Shown here: positions 8,120-16,001 of the stretch, piece by piece
Layout: every line of letters begins with the position of its first letter
How positions within the stretch are numbered: position 1 is the first letter of the stretch
Assembly: GCA_036272325.1 (NCBI GenBank)
Contig: DATAYY010000058.1
Coordinates: forward strand, 1-53,833
DNA: 53,833 nucleotides
From: Schlegelella_A sp036272325
GTDB lineage: Bacteria > Pseudomonadota > Gammaproteobacteria > Burkholderiales > Burkholderiaceae_C
Direction of reading: 5' to 3'
Notes under the pieces: model-generated
Seen by the model: only the letters and a program-made list of their open reading frames with translations
What the model was told of the DNA's origin: nothing
Databases searched by the model: none
Translations under genes and position numbers: made by a program

Positions 8120-11100
8120 GTCGCGGGCCGCGGTTCGGTGGTCTTGCTCGAGGCGCCGAAGCGCCGGCCGAGCTTGTCGAACGCGAGATAGATCACCGGC
8201 GTCGTGAAGAGCGTCAGCAGCTGGCTGACGATCAGGCCACCGAAGATCGCGAGGCCGAGCGGCCGGCGCAGCTCGTGGCCCTCGCCCCAGCCGAGCATCA
8301 GCGGCAGCGCGGCGAAGAGCGCCGCCAGCGTCGTCATCAGGATCGGCCGGAAGCGCAGCAGTGCCGCCTGGTGGATCGCCTCGCGCGGCGGCTTGTTCTC
8401 GTTGCGCTCGGCGTCGATCGCGAAGTCGATCATCATGATCGCGTTCTTCTTGACGATGCCGATCAGCAGGATGATGCCGATGATGCCGATGACGCCGAGG
8501 TCGTTGCCGCTGACGAGCAGGGCGAGCAGCGCGCCGACCCCCGCCGACGGCAGCGTCGAGAGGATCGTCAGCGGGTGGATGTAGCTCTCGTACAGCACGC
8601 CGAGCACGATGTAGACGCAGATCACCGCCGCCAGGATCAGCCAGAGCTGGTTCGTCAGCGACCGCTCGTACGCTCCCGATGCGCCGAGGAAAGCGAGCTG
8701 GACCGAGTTCGGCAACGCGACTTCCTTGGCCGCGGCGCGGACGGCGCCGACCGCGGCGCCGAGCGAGCTGCCGGGAGCGGTGTCGAAGCCGATCGTCGAC
8801 GCCGGATATTGGGCGACGTGCGTGATCTGCAGTGGCGCCGGCCGCTCGCTGATCCTCGCGATCGCGGCCAGCGGCGTCGGCTCGCCCGAGCTCGTCCGCA
8901 GGTTGAGCTTGCCGAGCGACTCTGCCGTCGTCAGCAGGCCGGGCTCGGCCTCGAGGATGACGCGGTACTGGTTGGTCTCGGTGAAGATCGTGGAGACGAT
9001 CCGCTGGCCGAACGCGCTGTAGAGCGCGTCGTCGAGCGCGCTCGCGGTGACGCCGAGGCGCGCCGCGGTGTCGCGATCGATCTCGATGTAGGCGGCGAGC
9101 CCCTGCGCGCCGGCGTCGCTGGTGGCGTTGCGGATCTCCTTCTTGGTCCGCATCTCGGCGACCAGCTTGTTCACCCACGACGTCACCGTCGCCTGGTCGG
9201 CGCCCTCGAGCGAGACGCGGTACTGGGTCGGCCCGGTCTCGGCGTCGATCGTCAGGTCCTGCGTCGGCTGCAGGTAGAGCGTGACTCCGGCGATGCCGTG
9301 CACGCGGTCCTGCAGCCGCGCCATCACGGCGGCCTGGTCGCCGTGATCGGGCTTGAGGTCGATCAGCATGCGGCCGGTGTGCAGCATCGTGTTATTGGTA
9401 GCGTCGACGCCGATGAACGCGCTGACGTTGTCGACCGCCGGGTCCCCGAGCACGGCCTGCGCTGTCGCCTGTTGCAGCTCGGCCATGCGGGTGTACGAAA
9501 TGTCCTCGGCGGTCTCGACGCGCGCCTGCAGCTGGCCCGTGTCCTGGGTCGGGAACAGGCCCTTCGGGATGAACACGTAGAGCAGCACCGTGAGGACGAG
9601 GGTCGCGAGCGCGACCAGGAGCGTCAGCGCCTCGTGGTCGATCACCCACGTCAGCGCATGGTCGTAGCGGTCGACGACGACCTTGAACTTCGCACGCAGC
9701 CGCGTGCCGAGACCGTTGCCGGCGCGGTTGCCTTCGTGCCCGTCGCCCGGGCGCATCCAGCGCGCCGACATCATCGGCACCAGCGTCAGCGAGACGACCG
9801 CCGAGATCAGGATCGTGATCGCGAGCGTCACCGCGAACTCGCGGAAGAGGCGGCCGACGACGTCGCCCATGAAGAGCAGCGGGATCAGCACCGCGATCAG
9901 CGAGACGGTCAGCGAGATGATCGTGAAGCCGATTTCGGACGCGCCGGCGAGCGCCGCCTCGAACACGATCCGCTGCCTGCCCTTCGGCAGCGACTCGGCT
10001 TCGGCGCCGGTCAGCGCCTCGGCGTGCAACGCCTCGGCGCCGGCGGCATCGCCCTGGCGCGAACGCGCCAGCTCGAGGTGGCGCGAGATGTTCTCGATCA
10101 TGACGATCGCATCGTCGACGACGAAGCCGGTCGCGATCGTCAGCGCCATCAGGCTCAGGTTGTTGAGGCTGTAGCCGAGCAGGTACATCGCGCCGAACGT
10201 GCCGACGAGCGAGATCGGCACCGCCAGGCTCGCGATCACCGTCGCGCGCAGGCTGCCGAGAAACGCGAAGATGACGAGCACGACCATCACGACCGCGAGG
10301 ACGAGCTCGATCTCGACGTGGAGCACCGATGCGCGGATGCTCGTCGTCCGGTCGGAGAGCACCTCGACGCGCAGGTTGGCCGGCAGCGACGCCTGCAGCT
10401 CGGGCAGCTGCTGCTTGATCGCATCGACGGTCGCGATCACGTTGGCGCCCGGCTGGCGCTGCACGTTGAGGATGATCGCCGGCCGCAGCTCGCCGCTCTT
10501 GCCGGCCCAGGCGCCGAGGCGCGTGTTCTCGGCGCTGTCGACGACGCGGGCGACGTCGACCAGCCGCACCGGCGCGCCGTTCTTGTAGCTGATGACGAGG
10601 TTCTTGTAGTCGTCGGCGGTCAGCAGCTGGTCGTTGGCATTGATCGAGTACGAGCGCTTCGGGCCGTCGAAGCTGCCCTTGGCGCTGTTCGCGTTGGCGG
10701 CCGCGATCGCGGTCCGCAGCGTGTCGATGCCGATCCCGTACGACGCGACGGCCTGCGTGTTGACCTGGATCCGCACCGCCGGCCGCTGTCCGCCGGCGAG
10801 CGAAACGAGGCCGACGCCGCTGACCTGGCTGATCTTCTGGGCGAGACGCGTGTTGACGAGGTTCTGGACCTCGGTGAGCGGCATCGTGTCGGAGCTGATC
10901 GCGAGCGTCAGCACCGGCGCGTCGGCAGGGTTGACCTTGGCGTAGACGGGCGGTGCCGGCAGGTCGGCCGGCAGCAGCGAGCTGCCGGCGTTGATCGATG
11001 CCTGCACTTCCTGCTCGGCGACGTCGAGCGTCAGGCCGAGCGAGAACTGCAGCGTGATGACCGAGACGCCGGCGGCGCTCGTCGAGCTCATCCGCTCGAG

Positions 11101-11328
11101 GCCCGCCATTTGGCCGAACTGGCGCTCGAGCGGCGCCGTCACGGTGTTGGCCATCACCTCGGGGCTTCCGCCCGGGTAGAGCGTCTGCACCTGGATCGTC
11201 GGATAGTCGACCTGCGGCAGCGCCGAGAGCGGCAGGAACTTGAAGCCGACCAGGCCGGCGAGGACGATCGCCAGCATCAGCAGCGAGGTCGCCACCGGAC
11301 GCAGGATGAACGGACGCGACGGGCTCAT
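8116..11328 (-). CDS. mdtB: RND efflux pump subunit, MdtB/MuxB-like
   Basis: A 1070-residue RND transporter, first of the pump pair. It starts MSPSRPFILRPVATSLLM, then FLPLSALPQVDYPTIQV, the standard RND opening. Proton-relay residues are present in GFVVDDAIVMIENISRH and the C-half shows GIVKKNAIMMIDFAIDAERN and LRFRPILMTTLAALFAALPL. An insertion after TM4 (SRQGDAAGAEALHAEALTGA, then EAESLPKGRQR) lengthens the cytoplasmic loop. ATG at 11328 is 19 bases after the adaptor stop. The 3' end overlaps the MdtC-like gene by four bases. Known MdtBC and MuxBC pumps export bile salts, novobiocin, flavonoids or metals; the substrate here cannot be read from sequence. Confidence 0.93.
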   Translation of the reverse strand: MSPSRPFILRPVATSLLMLAIVLAGLVGFKFLPLSALPQVDYPTIQVQTLYPGGSPEVMANTVTAPLERQFGQMAGLERMSSTSAAGVSVITLQFSLGLTLDVAEQEVQASINAGSSLLPADLPAPPVYAKVNPADAPVLTLAISSDTMPLTEVQNLVNTRLAQKISQVSGVGLVSLAGGQRPAVRIQVNTQAVASYGIGIDTLRTAIAAANANSAKGSFDGPKRSYSINANDQLLTADDYKNLVISYKNGAPVRLVDVARVVDSAENTRLGAWAGKSGELRPAIILNVQRQPGANVIATVDAIKQQLPELQASLPANLRVEVLSDRTTSIRASVLHVEIELVLAVVMVVLVIFAFLGSLRATVIASLAVPISLVGTFGAMYLLGYSLNNLSLMALTIATGFVVDDAIVMIENISRHLELARSRQGDAAGAEALHAEALTGAEAESLPKGRQRIVFEAALAGASEIGFTIISLTVSLIAVLIPLLFMGDVVGRLFREFAVTLAITILISAVVSLTLVPMMSARWMRPGDGHEGNRAGNGLGTRLRAKFKVVVDRYDHALTWVIDHEALTLLVALATLVLTVLLYVFIPKGLFPTQDTGQLQARVETAEDISYTRMAELQQATAQAVLGDPAVDNVSAFIGVDATNNTMLHTGRMLIDLKPDHGDQAAVMARLQDRVHGIAGVTLYLQPTQDLTIDAETGPTQYRVSLEGADQATVTSWVNKLVAEMRTKKEIRNATSDAGAQGLAAYIEIDRDTAARLGVTASALDDALYSAFGQRIVSTIFTETNQYRVILEAEPGLLTTAESLGKLNLRTSSGEPTPLAAIARISERPAPLQITHVAQYPASTIGFDTAPGSSLGAAVGAVRAAAKEVALPNSVQLAFLGASGAYERSLTNQLWLILAAVICVYIVLGVLYESYIHPLTILSTLPSAGVGALLALLVSGNDLGVIGIIGIILLIGIVKKNAIMMIDFAIDAERNENKPPREAIHQAALLRFRPILMTTLAALFAALPLMLGWGEGHELRRPLGLAIFGGLIVSQLLTLFTTPVIYLAFDKLGRRFGASSKTTEPRPAT

Positions 11329-11347
11329 CGCGAATCGGCGCCGTCGT

Positions 11348-12751
11348 TCAACCGCCGTCGCCCGAGCGCTGGCGGCGCCGCTGCGGCGGCGCGCTGTCGG
11401 CGCCGCTCGCAGCGGCGGCGCCCGACGCGCTGCGGCGGCCGCCACCGTAGGCGGCCGACGCCGGTCGATCGCTCGCGAGCTGGACCCGCGCGCCTTCGCG
11501 CAGACGATCGCCGCCTTCGGTGACGACGCGCTCGCCGACCGCCAGTCCCTTTGTCACCGCGACGACGTCGGTGGTCGCGATGCCGCGCGTGACCGGGCGA
11601 ACCGAGACCGTGCGATCGTCGCCGACGACATAGACGAAGTCGCCGTTCGGCCCGTTGCGGATCGCCGTCACCGGAATGACGACCGCGCCGTCGATCGAGC
11701 GCAGCAGCAGCCGCACATTGACGAATTGGTTCGGGAACAACGCGTTGTCGGCGTTGGGAAAGCGCGCCTTCGCCTTCACCGTGCCGGTCTGGACGTCGAC
11801 CAGGTTGTCGAGCGTCGCGAAGACGCCGTCACCGAGCTTTCTCGTCCGCGTCCGGTCGAACGCCGCGACAGCGAGCGTGCCTCCTGCGGCAACGCCCGCC
11901 TGCACCTCGGGAACGCGGTCCTGCGGCACCGAGAAGACGACGTCGATCGGCGCCAGCTGCGTGAGCACGGCGACACCGTTCGCATCGCCGGCGCTGATGT
12001 AGTTGCCGACGTCGATCGGACGCAGGCCGACGCGGCCGGCGACCGGGGCGACGATCCTGCTGTATCCGAGGTTGAGGCGCGCCGTGCTCTCGTTCGCGCG
12101 GTCCATCACGATCGTCGCTTCGAGCTGCTTGGCCAAGGCCGCCTGGGTATCGACGTCCTGGCGCGCGATCGAGTCCTGGCCGAGCAGGGTCTGGTAGCGC
12201 TGCAGCTGCACCTTCGCGTTCTCGAGCTGCGCCTCGTCGCGCATGCGCGCGCCGATCGCCTGCTGCAACGCGATCTCGAACGGCCGCGGGTCGATCGTCA
12301 CGAGCAGCTGGCCTTTCTTGACGAGCTGCCCCTCGGTGTACAGCACCAGCGAGATCTGGCCCGAGACCTGCGGCCGGACCGTCACCGTGATCGCGGGGGT
12401 GACCGTGCCGAGGGCGTCGAGGAGGACGGGCAGGTTGGCGCGCGCCGCGGTGGCGACGCCGACCGTGCTCGGTGGGGCGCCGCGGGGGCCGCCGCCACCA
12501 GCGCGGCCGCCACCACCGGGCCCGCCGGGCGCGCCGCCTGCAACAGCCGATCCGCCGCGGCCCGCACCCGAGGCCGCGACCGTCGCGCCACCGCCCGGCG
12601 CCTCGGGCGGGCGGTGGGCGAGATACCAGGCCAATGCCGCAAGCGCTGCCAGCGCGACCAGCGCCACGATCGTGCCGAGCCAGCGGCGGCGGGGAGGCCG
12701 CGGCGGTGGCAGCTGCGGAGGCGCGGCAGGGGCTTCGGATGGCTGGTCCAT
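11348..12751 (-). CDS. mdtA: RND efflux periplasmic adaptor (membrane fusion protein), MdtA-like
   Basis: A 467-residue HlyD/AcrA-family adaptor linking the RND pump to the outer-membrane factor. It has a cytoplasmic Pro-rich head, one membrane anchor at about residues 24-45 (WLGTIVALVALAALAALAWY), then a Gly/Ala/Pro-rich linker (about 50-95), the lipoyl/barrel start (VLLDALGTVTPAITVTVRPQ, then VSGQI), the hairpin (ENAKVQLQRYQTLLGQDSIA) and the beta-barrel (PIDVVFSVPQDRVPEVQAG). The C-terminus is unusually basic and Gly-rich. It is first in the operon adaptor-RND-RND-OMF. It is divergent from the SDR gene, so its promoter should lie in 12752-12940, although no regulator gene is adjacent. Confidence 0.92.
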   Translation of the reverse strand: MDQPSEAPAAPPQLPPPRPPRRRWLGTIVALVALAALAALAWYLAHRPPEAPGGGATVAASGAGRGGSAVAGGAPGGPGGGGRAGGGGPRGAPPSTVGVATAARANLPVLLDALGTVTPAITVTVRPQVSGQISLVLYTEGQLVKKGQLLVTIDPRPFEIALQQAIGARMRDEAQLENAKVQLQRYQTLLGQDSIARQDVDTQAALAKQLEATIVMDRANESTARLNLGYSRIVAPVAGRVGLRPIDVGNYISAGDANGVAVLTQLAPIDVVFSVPQDRVPEVQAGVAAGGTLAVAAFDRTRTRKLGDGVFATLDNLVDVQTGTVKAKARFPNADNALFPNQFVNVRLLLRSIDGAVVIPVTAIRNGPNGDFVYVVGDDRTVSVRPVTRGIATTDVVAVTKGLAVGERVVTEGGDRLREGARVQLASDRPASAAYGGGRRSASGAAAASGADSAPPQRRRQRSGDGG

Positions 12752-12904
12752 GACGTTTGTTCTTCGTGGGCCGCGAGGCTATCAAGAGCGCGTGCGCAGC
12801 GCTGCGCGCAAGCGATCAGCGGCGGGCGCGCCGGAATCGCCGCATTTTGGGCAATCGCGGTGCCGCAGCCTCGTCATTCCCCGGTGCGCGGGGCAAACCC
12901 GATG

Positions 12905-12934
12905 TTGACGCTGGAATCGGCACGAAACTATTCT
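12905..12934 (+). promoter_or_regulatory. candidate sigma-70 promoter of the SDR gene
   Basis: TTGACG at 12905-12910 matches the -35 consensus in five of six bases. TATTCT at 12929-12934 matches the -10 in four of six, with an 18-base spacer. The region is locally A+T-rich compared with its surroundings. The predicted transcription start falls at about 12941, the A of the SDR start codon, and no Shine-Dalgarno is visible before that ATG. Seen by eye only; a promoter is inference. Confidence 0.4.
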
Positions 12935-12940
12935 TTACCC

Positions 12941-13705
12941 ATGACCGACCGACTCGCAGGCAAGACCGCGTTCCTCACTGCGGCGGGGCAAGGCATCGGC
13001 CGCGCCGTCGCCGAGGCATTCGTCCGCGAGGGCGCGCGCGTCATCGCGACCGACATCAACGACGAGCTGCTCGCCGATCTCGGCCGCGCCGCCGGCTGCG
13101 AGACGCGCCGCCTCGACGTCACCGATGCCAGCGCGGTGCTCGCGGCGTCGATCGAGGCGAATGCGAAGGGCACCGTCAACGTCCTCTTCAACGGCGCCGG
13201 CTACGTCCACGCCGGAACGATCCTCGAATGCGACGAGGTGGCGTTCGATTTCTCGTTCGACCTCAACGTGCGTGCGATGTACCGCGTCACGCGCGCTCTG
13301 CTGCCGCCGATGCTGAAGGCGGGCGGCGGCTCGATCATCAACGTCGCCTCGGCGGCGTCGAGCATCAAGGGCGTGCCGAACCGCTTCGTCTATACGGCAA
13401 CGAAGGCGGCGGTGATCGGGATGACGAAGTCGATCGCCGCCGACTTCATCACCCAGGGAGTGCGCTGCAACGCGATCTGCCCGGGAACGATCGAGTCACC
13501 GTCGCTGCGGCAGCGGATCGAAGCGCAAGCGAAGGCGAGCGGGCAGTCGCTCGCCCAAGTCGAGGCCGCGTTCGTCGCCCGCCAGCCGATGGGTCGCCTC
13601 GGGACGCCGGCCGAGATCGCTGCGCTCGCGGTCTATCTCGCGAGCGACGAGTCGGCGTTCACGACCGGCACGACGCAAATCATCGATGGCGGTTGGTCGG
13701 TCTGA
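12941..13705 (+). CDS. SDR-family dehydrogenase, likely 2-keto-3-deoxy sugar-acid 4-dehydrogenase
   Basis: A 254-residue classical short-chain dehydrogenase using NAD(H). It shows the cofactor motif TAAGQGIG (residues 13-20), DINDE after strand 2 (NAD preference), FNGAGY, catalytic Ser137 and Y151-x3-K155 in YTATK. The C-terminal ASDESAFTTGTTQIIDGGWSV and PGTIESPSL are typical of the DHRS6/2-keto-3-deoxy-L-fuconate (or rhamnonate) dehydrogenase group. In the non-phosphorylative L-fucose/L-rhamnose route such an enzyme oxidises C4 of the 2-keto-3-deoxy acid, and the product is cleaved by an FAH-family hydrolase, exactly the next gene 73 bases downstream. The exact sugar is not decidable from sequence. 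Confidence 0.85.
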   Translation: MTDRLAGKTAFLTAAGQGIGRAVAEAFVREGARVIATDINDELLADLGRAAGCETRRLDVTDASAVLAASIEANAKGTVNVLFNGAGYVHAGTILECDEVAFDFSFDLNVRAMYRVTRALLPPMLKAGGGSIINVASAASSIKGVPNRFVYTATKAAVIGMTKSIAADFITQGVRCNAICPGTIESPSLRQRIEAQAKASGQSLAQVEAAFVARQPMGRLGTPAEIAALAVYLASDESAFTTGTTQIIDGGWSV

Positions 13706-13767
13706 GTTGCGGCGCGACCCATCACGCCCCGGCTCTCGCCCGGTGCCCTAAACTGCCTTGCCGTCAC

Positions 13768-13777
13768 GGAGGAGGAG
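13768..13777 (+). promoter_or_regulatory. strong ribosome binding site for the FAH-family hydrolase
   Basis: GGAGGAGGAG lies directly before the ATG at 13779 and decides that start over an upstream in-frame TTG at 13758, which has no such signal. Confidence 0.75.
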
Positions 13778-13778
13778 C

Positions 13779-14642
13779 ATGAAGCTGATGCGATACGGCG
13801 CCAAGGGCGCCGAAAAGCCCGCGCTGGTCGACGCGCACGGGACCGTGCGCGATCTCTCTGCAGTGGTCCCCGACATCACGGCAGAGACGCTGCGGCCCGA
13901 GAACCTGCGCCGGTTGACAGAGCTCGACGCGGCGAAGCTGCCCGCGGTCGCGAGCCCGGGGCGGACCGCGCCGCCATGGAGCGGCATGGGCAAGTTCATC
14001 TGCATCGGCCTCAACTACTCCGACCACGCAGCCGAGACCGGCGCTGCGATCCCGAAGGAGCCGATCATCTTCATGAAGCCGACCAGCGCGCTGGTCGGCT
14101 GCAACGACGCGGTCGTGCTGCCGCAAGGCTCGAACAAGGCCGACTGGGAAGTCGAACTCGGCGTCGTCGTCGGCCGGATGGCGCGCTACGTCGACAAGGC
14201 CGACGCGCTCAAGCACGTGGCCGGATATTGCATCGTCAACGACGTCTCCGAGCGCGAGTACCAGCTCGAGCGCGGCGGCACCTGGGACAAGGGCAAGGGT
14301 TGCGACACGTTCGGCCCGGTCGGCCCGTGGCTGGTCACTGCTGATGAAGTGAAGGATCCCCAGGGCCTCGCGATGTGGCTCGACATCAACGGCCAGCGGC
14401 GCCAGAACGGAACGACCGCGACGATGATCTTCGGCGTCGCCGAGCTCGTCGCCTACTGCAGCCGCTTCATGACGCTCTGGCCGGGCGACCTCATCACCAC
14501 CGGAACGCCGCCCGGCGTCGGCATGGGGATGAAGCCGCCGACGTTCCTGAAAGCCGGCGACGAGATGCATCTGGGCATCGCCGGCCTCGGCGAGCAACGC
14601 CAGCGGGTCCACGCCTGGGACCCGAAGCTGATCGACGCCTGA
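13779..14642 (+). CDS. fumarylacetoacetate hydrolase family protein, likely 2,4-diketo-3-deoxy sugar-acid hydrolase
   Basis: A 287-residue FAH-fold enzyme that hydrolyses a C-C bond in a 2,4-diketo acid. The N-terminal cap domain (MKLMRYGAKGAEKPALVD) is followed by the catalytic core: GKFICIGLNYSDHAAE, EPIIFMKPTSAL, the metal-binding WEVELGVVVG (two Glu), CIVNDVSERE (Asp), and GDLITTGTPPGVGMGM. In the L-fucose and L-rhamnose non-phosphorylative pathways the corresponding enzyme yields pyruvate plus lactate. It follows the SDR gene on the same strand with a very strong ribosome binding site. It could also be a general acylpyruvase, but the SDR/UxaA neighbourhood favours sugar-acid catabolism. 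Confidence 0.87.
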   Translation: MKLMRYGAKGAEKPALVDAHGTVRDLSAVVPDITAETLRPENLRRLTELDAAKLPAVASPGRTAPPWSGMGKFICIGLNYSDHAAETGAAIPKEPIIFMKPTSALVGCNDAVVLPQGSNKADWEVELGVVVGRMARYVDKADALKHVAGYCIVNDVSEREYQLERGGTWDKGKGCDTFGPVGPWLVTADEVKDPQGLAMWLDINGQRRQNGTTATMIFGVAELVAYCSRFMTLWPGDLITTGTPPGVGMGMKPPTFLKAGDEMHLGIAGLGEQRQRVHAWDPKLIDA

Positions 14643-14659
14643 CCGTCGCCGGAAGGCCG

Positions 14660-15811
14660 CTAGCGCCGGCGCGCGGCCCCACGCCGGCGCACCAGCATGG
14701 CGATCCCGCCCAAGCCTGCGAGCAGGAGCAGCGCCGACGAAGGCTCCGGAACCGGCGTCAGGACACCGAACAGGCCGTTCGACTCGCCATCGGGGCCGGC
14801 GGTGAAGTAGAGCCGCGCGCTGCTGCCGGCGCTGCCGTCGTTGCCCGGGGCGATTGCCCAGAGACCGTCGATCGCGAGCGGCGTGCCGTCGCTGGCGGCG
14901 AGCTGGCCAAGGAAGCCATGGCTCGCGACGTCGAACGCACTGATCCGGCCGTCGCCGAAGTTGCCGACGAGCAGCGCGCCGGCGAGCGCGCCGAACGATG
15001 ACGGCGCGATCGCGAGACCCCATGGCGCATCGAGCGGCCCGCCCGCGGCGACGCGGGCGATGAGGTTGCCCTGTAGGTTGTAGCTGTCGACGATGCCGAG
15101 GCCGGCGCCGGCGACCTCATCGTGCTTCGTCGCGTCCTGCACTGCGTAGGTCACGTAGATCGTGCCGCCAAGGTTCTGGACGTTGAACGGCGCGTAGCCG
15201 GCCGGCAGATTCGGGTCGGTGAAGTTGCCGGTCAGATCGAGCCCGGAGTTCCCCTTCAGGACGTCGATCGCGCCGCTGCGGAAGTTGGCCGCGTACAGGT
15301 AGCTCGTCCCCGCGAGCGTCGCGAACGCGGCGCCCTTGTACACGTTGGCGGCGATGCCGGTCTGCAGGACCTCCGCGGCGGTGCCGAGGCCGCCGCGCCA
15401 TCCAGAGATCGTCCCGCCTTCGCTGACGAACAGGAAGTTGTCGCCGTTGAACGCTCCCGTGGCAGCGGCGCTGTTGAAGACCTGACCGGTCACCGCAATG
15501 TCGGGCAACGTCACCGTCAAGCCTTGCTTGACCGTCACCTGCGTCGTCGGATTGACGCTGTAGAGCTCGGCCATGCCGGTTCCGTTCGCCGAGACCCAGA
15601 ATGGGCTCCCTGCCGGCGAATACGACATTCCCCAGGCGTTGACGAGACCGGGGTCGGTGATCTGCGCCGAATGCGCCGACTGATCGTTGCTGACGAGGTT
15701 GGTGACGTCGACCCGGACCTGGCCTTTCGCCGACCCCGCGGCGAACGCGAGCGCGATGGCTGCAGCGACGACGCCGACACGCGCCGGCAACGGGCGATGG
15801 GAGGTGTGCAT
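14660..15811 (-). CDS. TIGR03118-type secreted protein with PEP-CTERM sorting signal
   Basis: A 383-residue exported protein. A signal peptide covers residues 1 to about 33 (LPARVGVVAAAIALAFAAGS). The body begins VTNLVSNDQSAHSAQITDPG, then LVNAWGMSYSPAGSPFWVSA, and has a beta-propeller-like repeat rhythm (GAIDVLKGNSGLDLTGNFTD; GGTIYVTYAVQDATKHDEVA). The C-terminus is a clear PEP-CTERM tag: VPEPSSALLLLAGLGGIAML followed by VRRRGAARRR, the substrate for an exosortase. The start is set by GAGGAG before ATG 15811. It lies on the opposite strand between the FAH and UxaA genes. No exosortase is in the window. The biochemical function of this family is unknown to me. Confidence 0.85.
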   Translation of the reverse strand: MHTSHRPLPARVGVVAAAIALAFAAGSAKGQVRVDVTNLVSNDQSAHSAQITDPGLVNAWGMSYSPAGSPFWVSANGTGMAELYSVNPTTQVTVKQGLTVTLPDIAVTGQVFNSAAATGAFNGDNFLFVSEGGTISGWRGGLGTAAEVLQTGIAANVYKGAAFATLAGTSYLYAANFRSGAIDVLKGNSGLDLTGNFTDPNLPAGYAPFNVQNLGGTIYVTYAVQDATKHDEVAGAGLGIVDSYNLQGNLIARVAAGGPLDAPWGLAIAPSSFGALAGALLVGNFGDGRISAFDVASHGFLGQLAASDGTPLAIDGLWAIAPGNDGSAGSSARLYFTAGPDGESNGLFGVLTPVPEPSSALLLLAGLGGIAMLVRRRGAARRR

Positions 15812-16001
15812 GGATGACTCCTCGGTCGTCGAATCGGGGTGGATCGGTGCGCCCCTGCGGGGCCGTCGTGGCGCTGGTGAAACGCCGCGGCGCCGTTGCG
15901 GCGCTACTCGGCGCCGATCGTAGACCTCGCATTTCGCGAGTCCACCCTCCAATCGCGGGGGGTCCGAAATACACTGGCACATCGCGTGCCCGAGGCATCC
16001 C

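Noticed and set aside
4874..11523. Very long open frames on the plus strand opposite the RND genes (over 1000 codons each)
   Set aside because: They are extremely rich in Arg, Asp and His-type codons with no domain resemblance, as expected from the antisense of G+C-rich genes; the minus strand carries full RND motifs.
12794..12807. 14-bp palindrome (GCGCAGCGCTGCGC) between the adaptor and SDR genes
   Set aside because: Made only of G+C-rich alternating bases; such palindromes are common in this composition and nothing else marks it as an operator.
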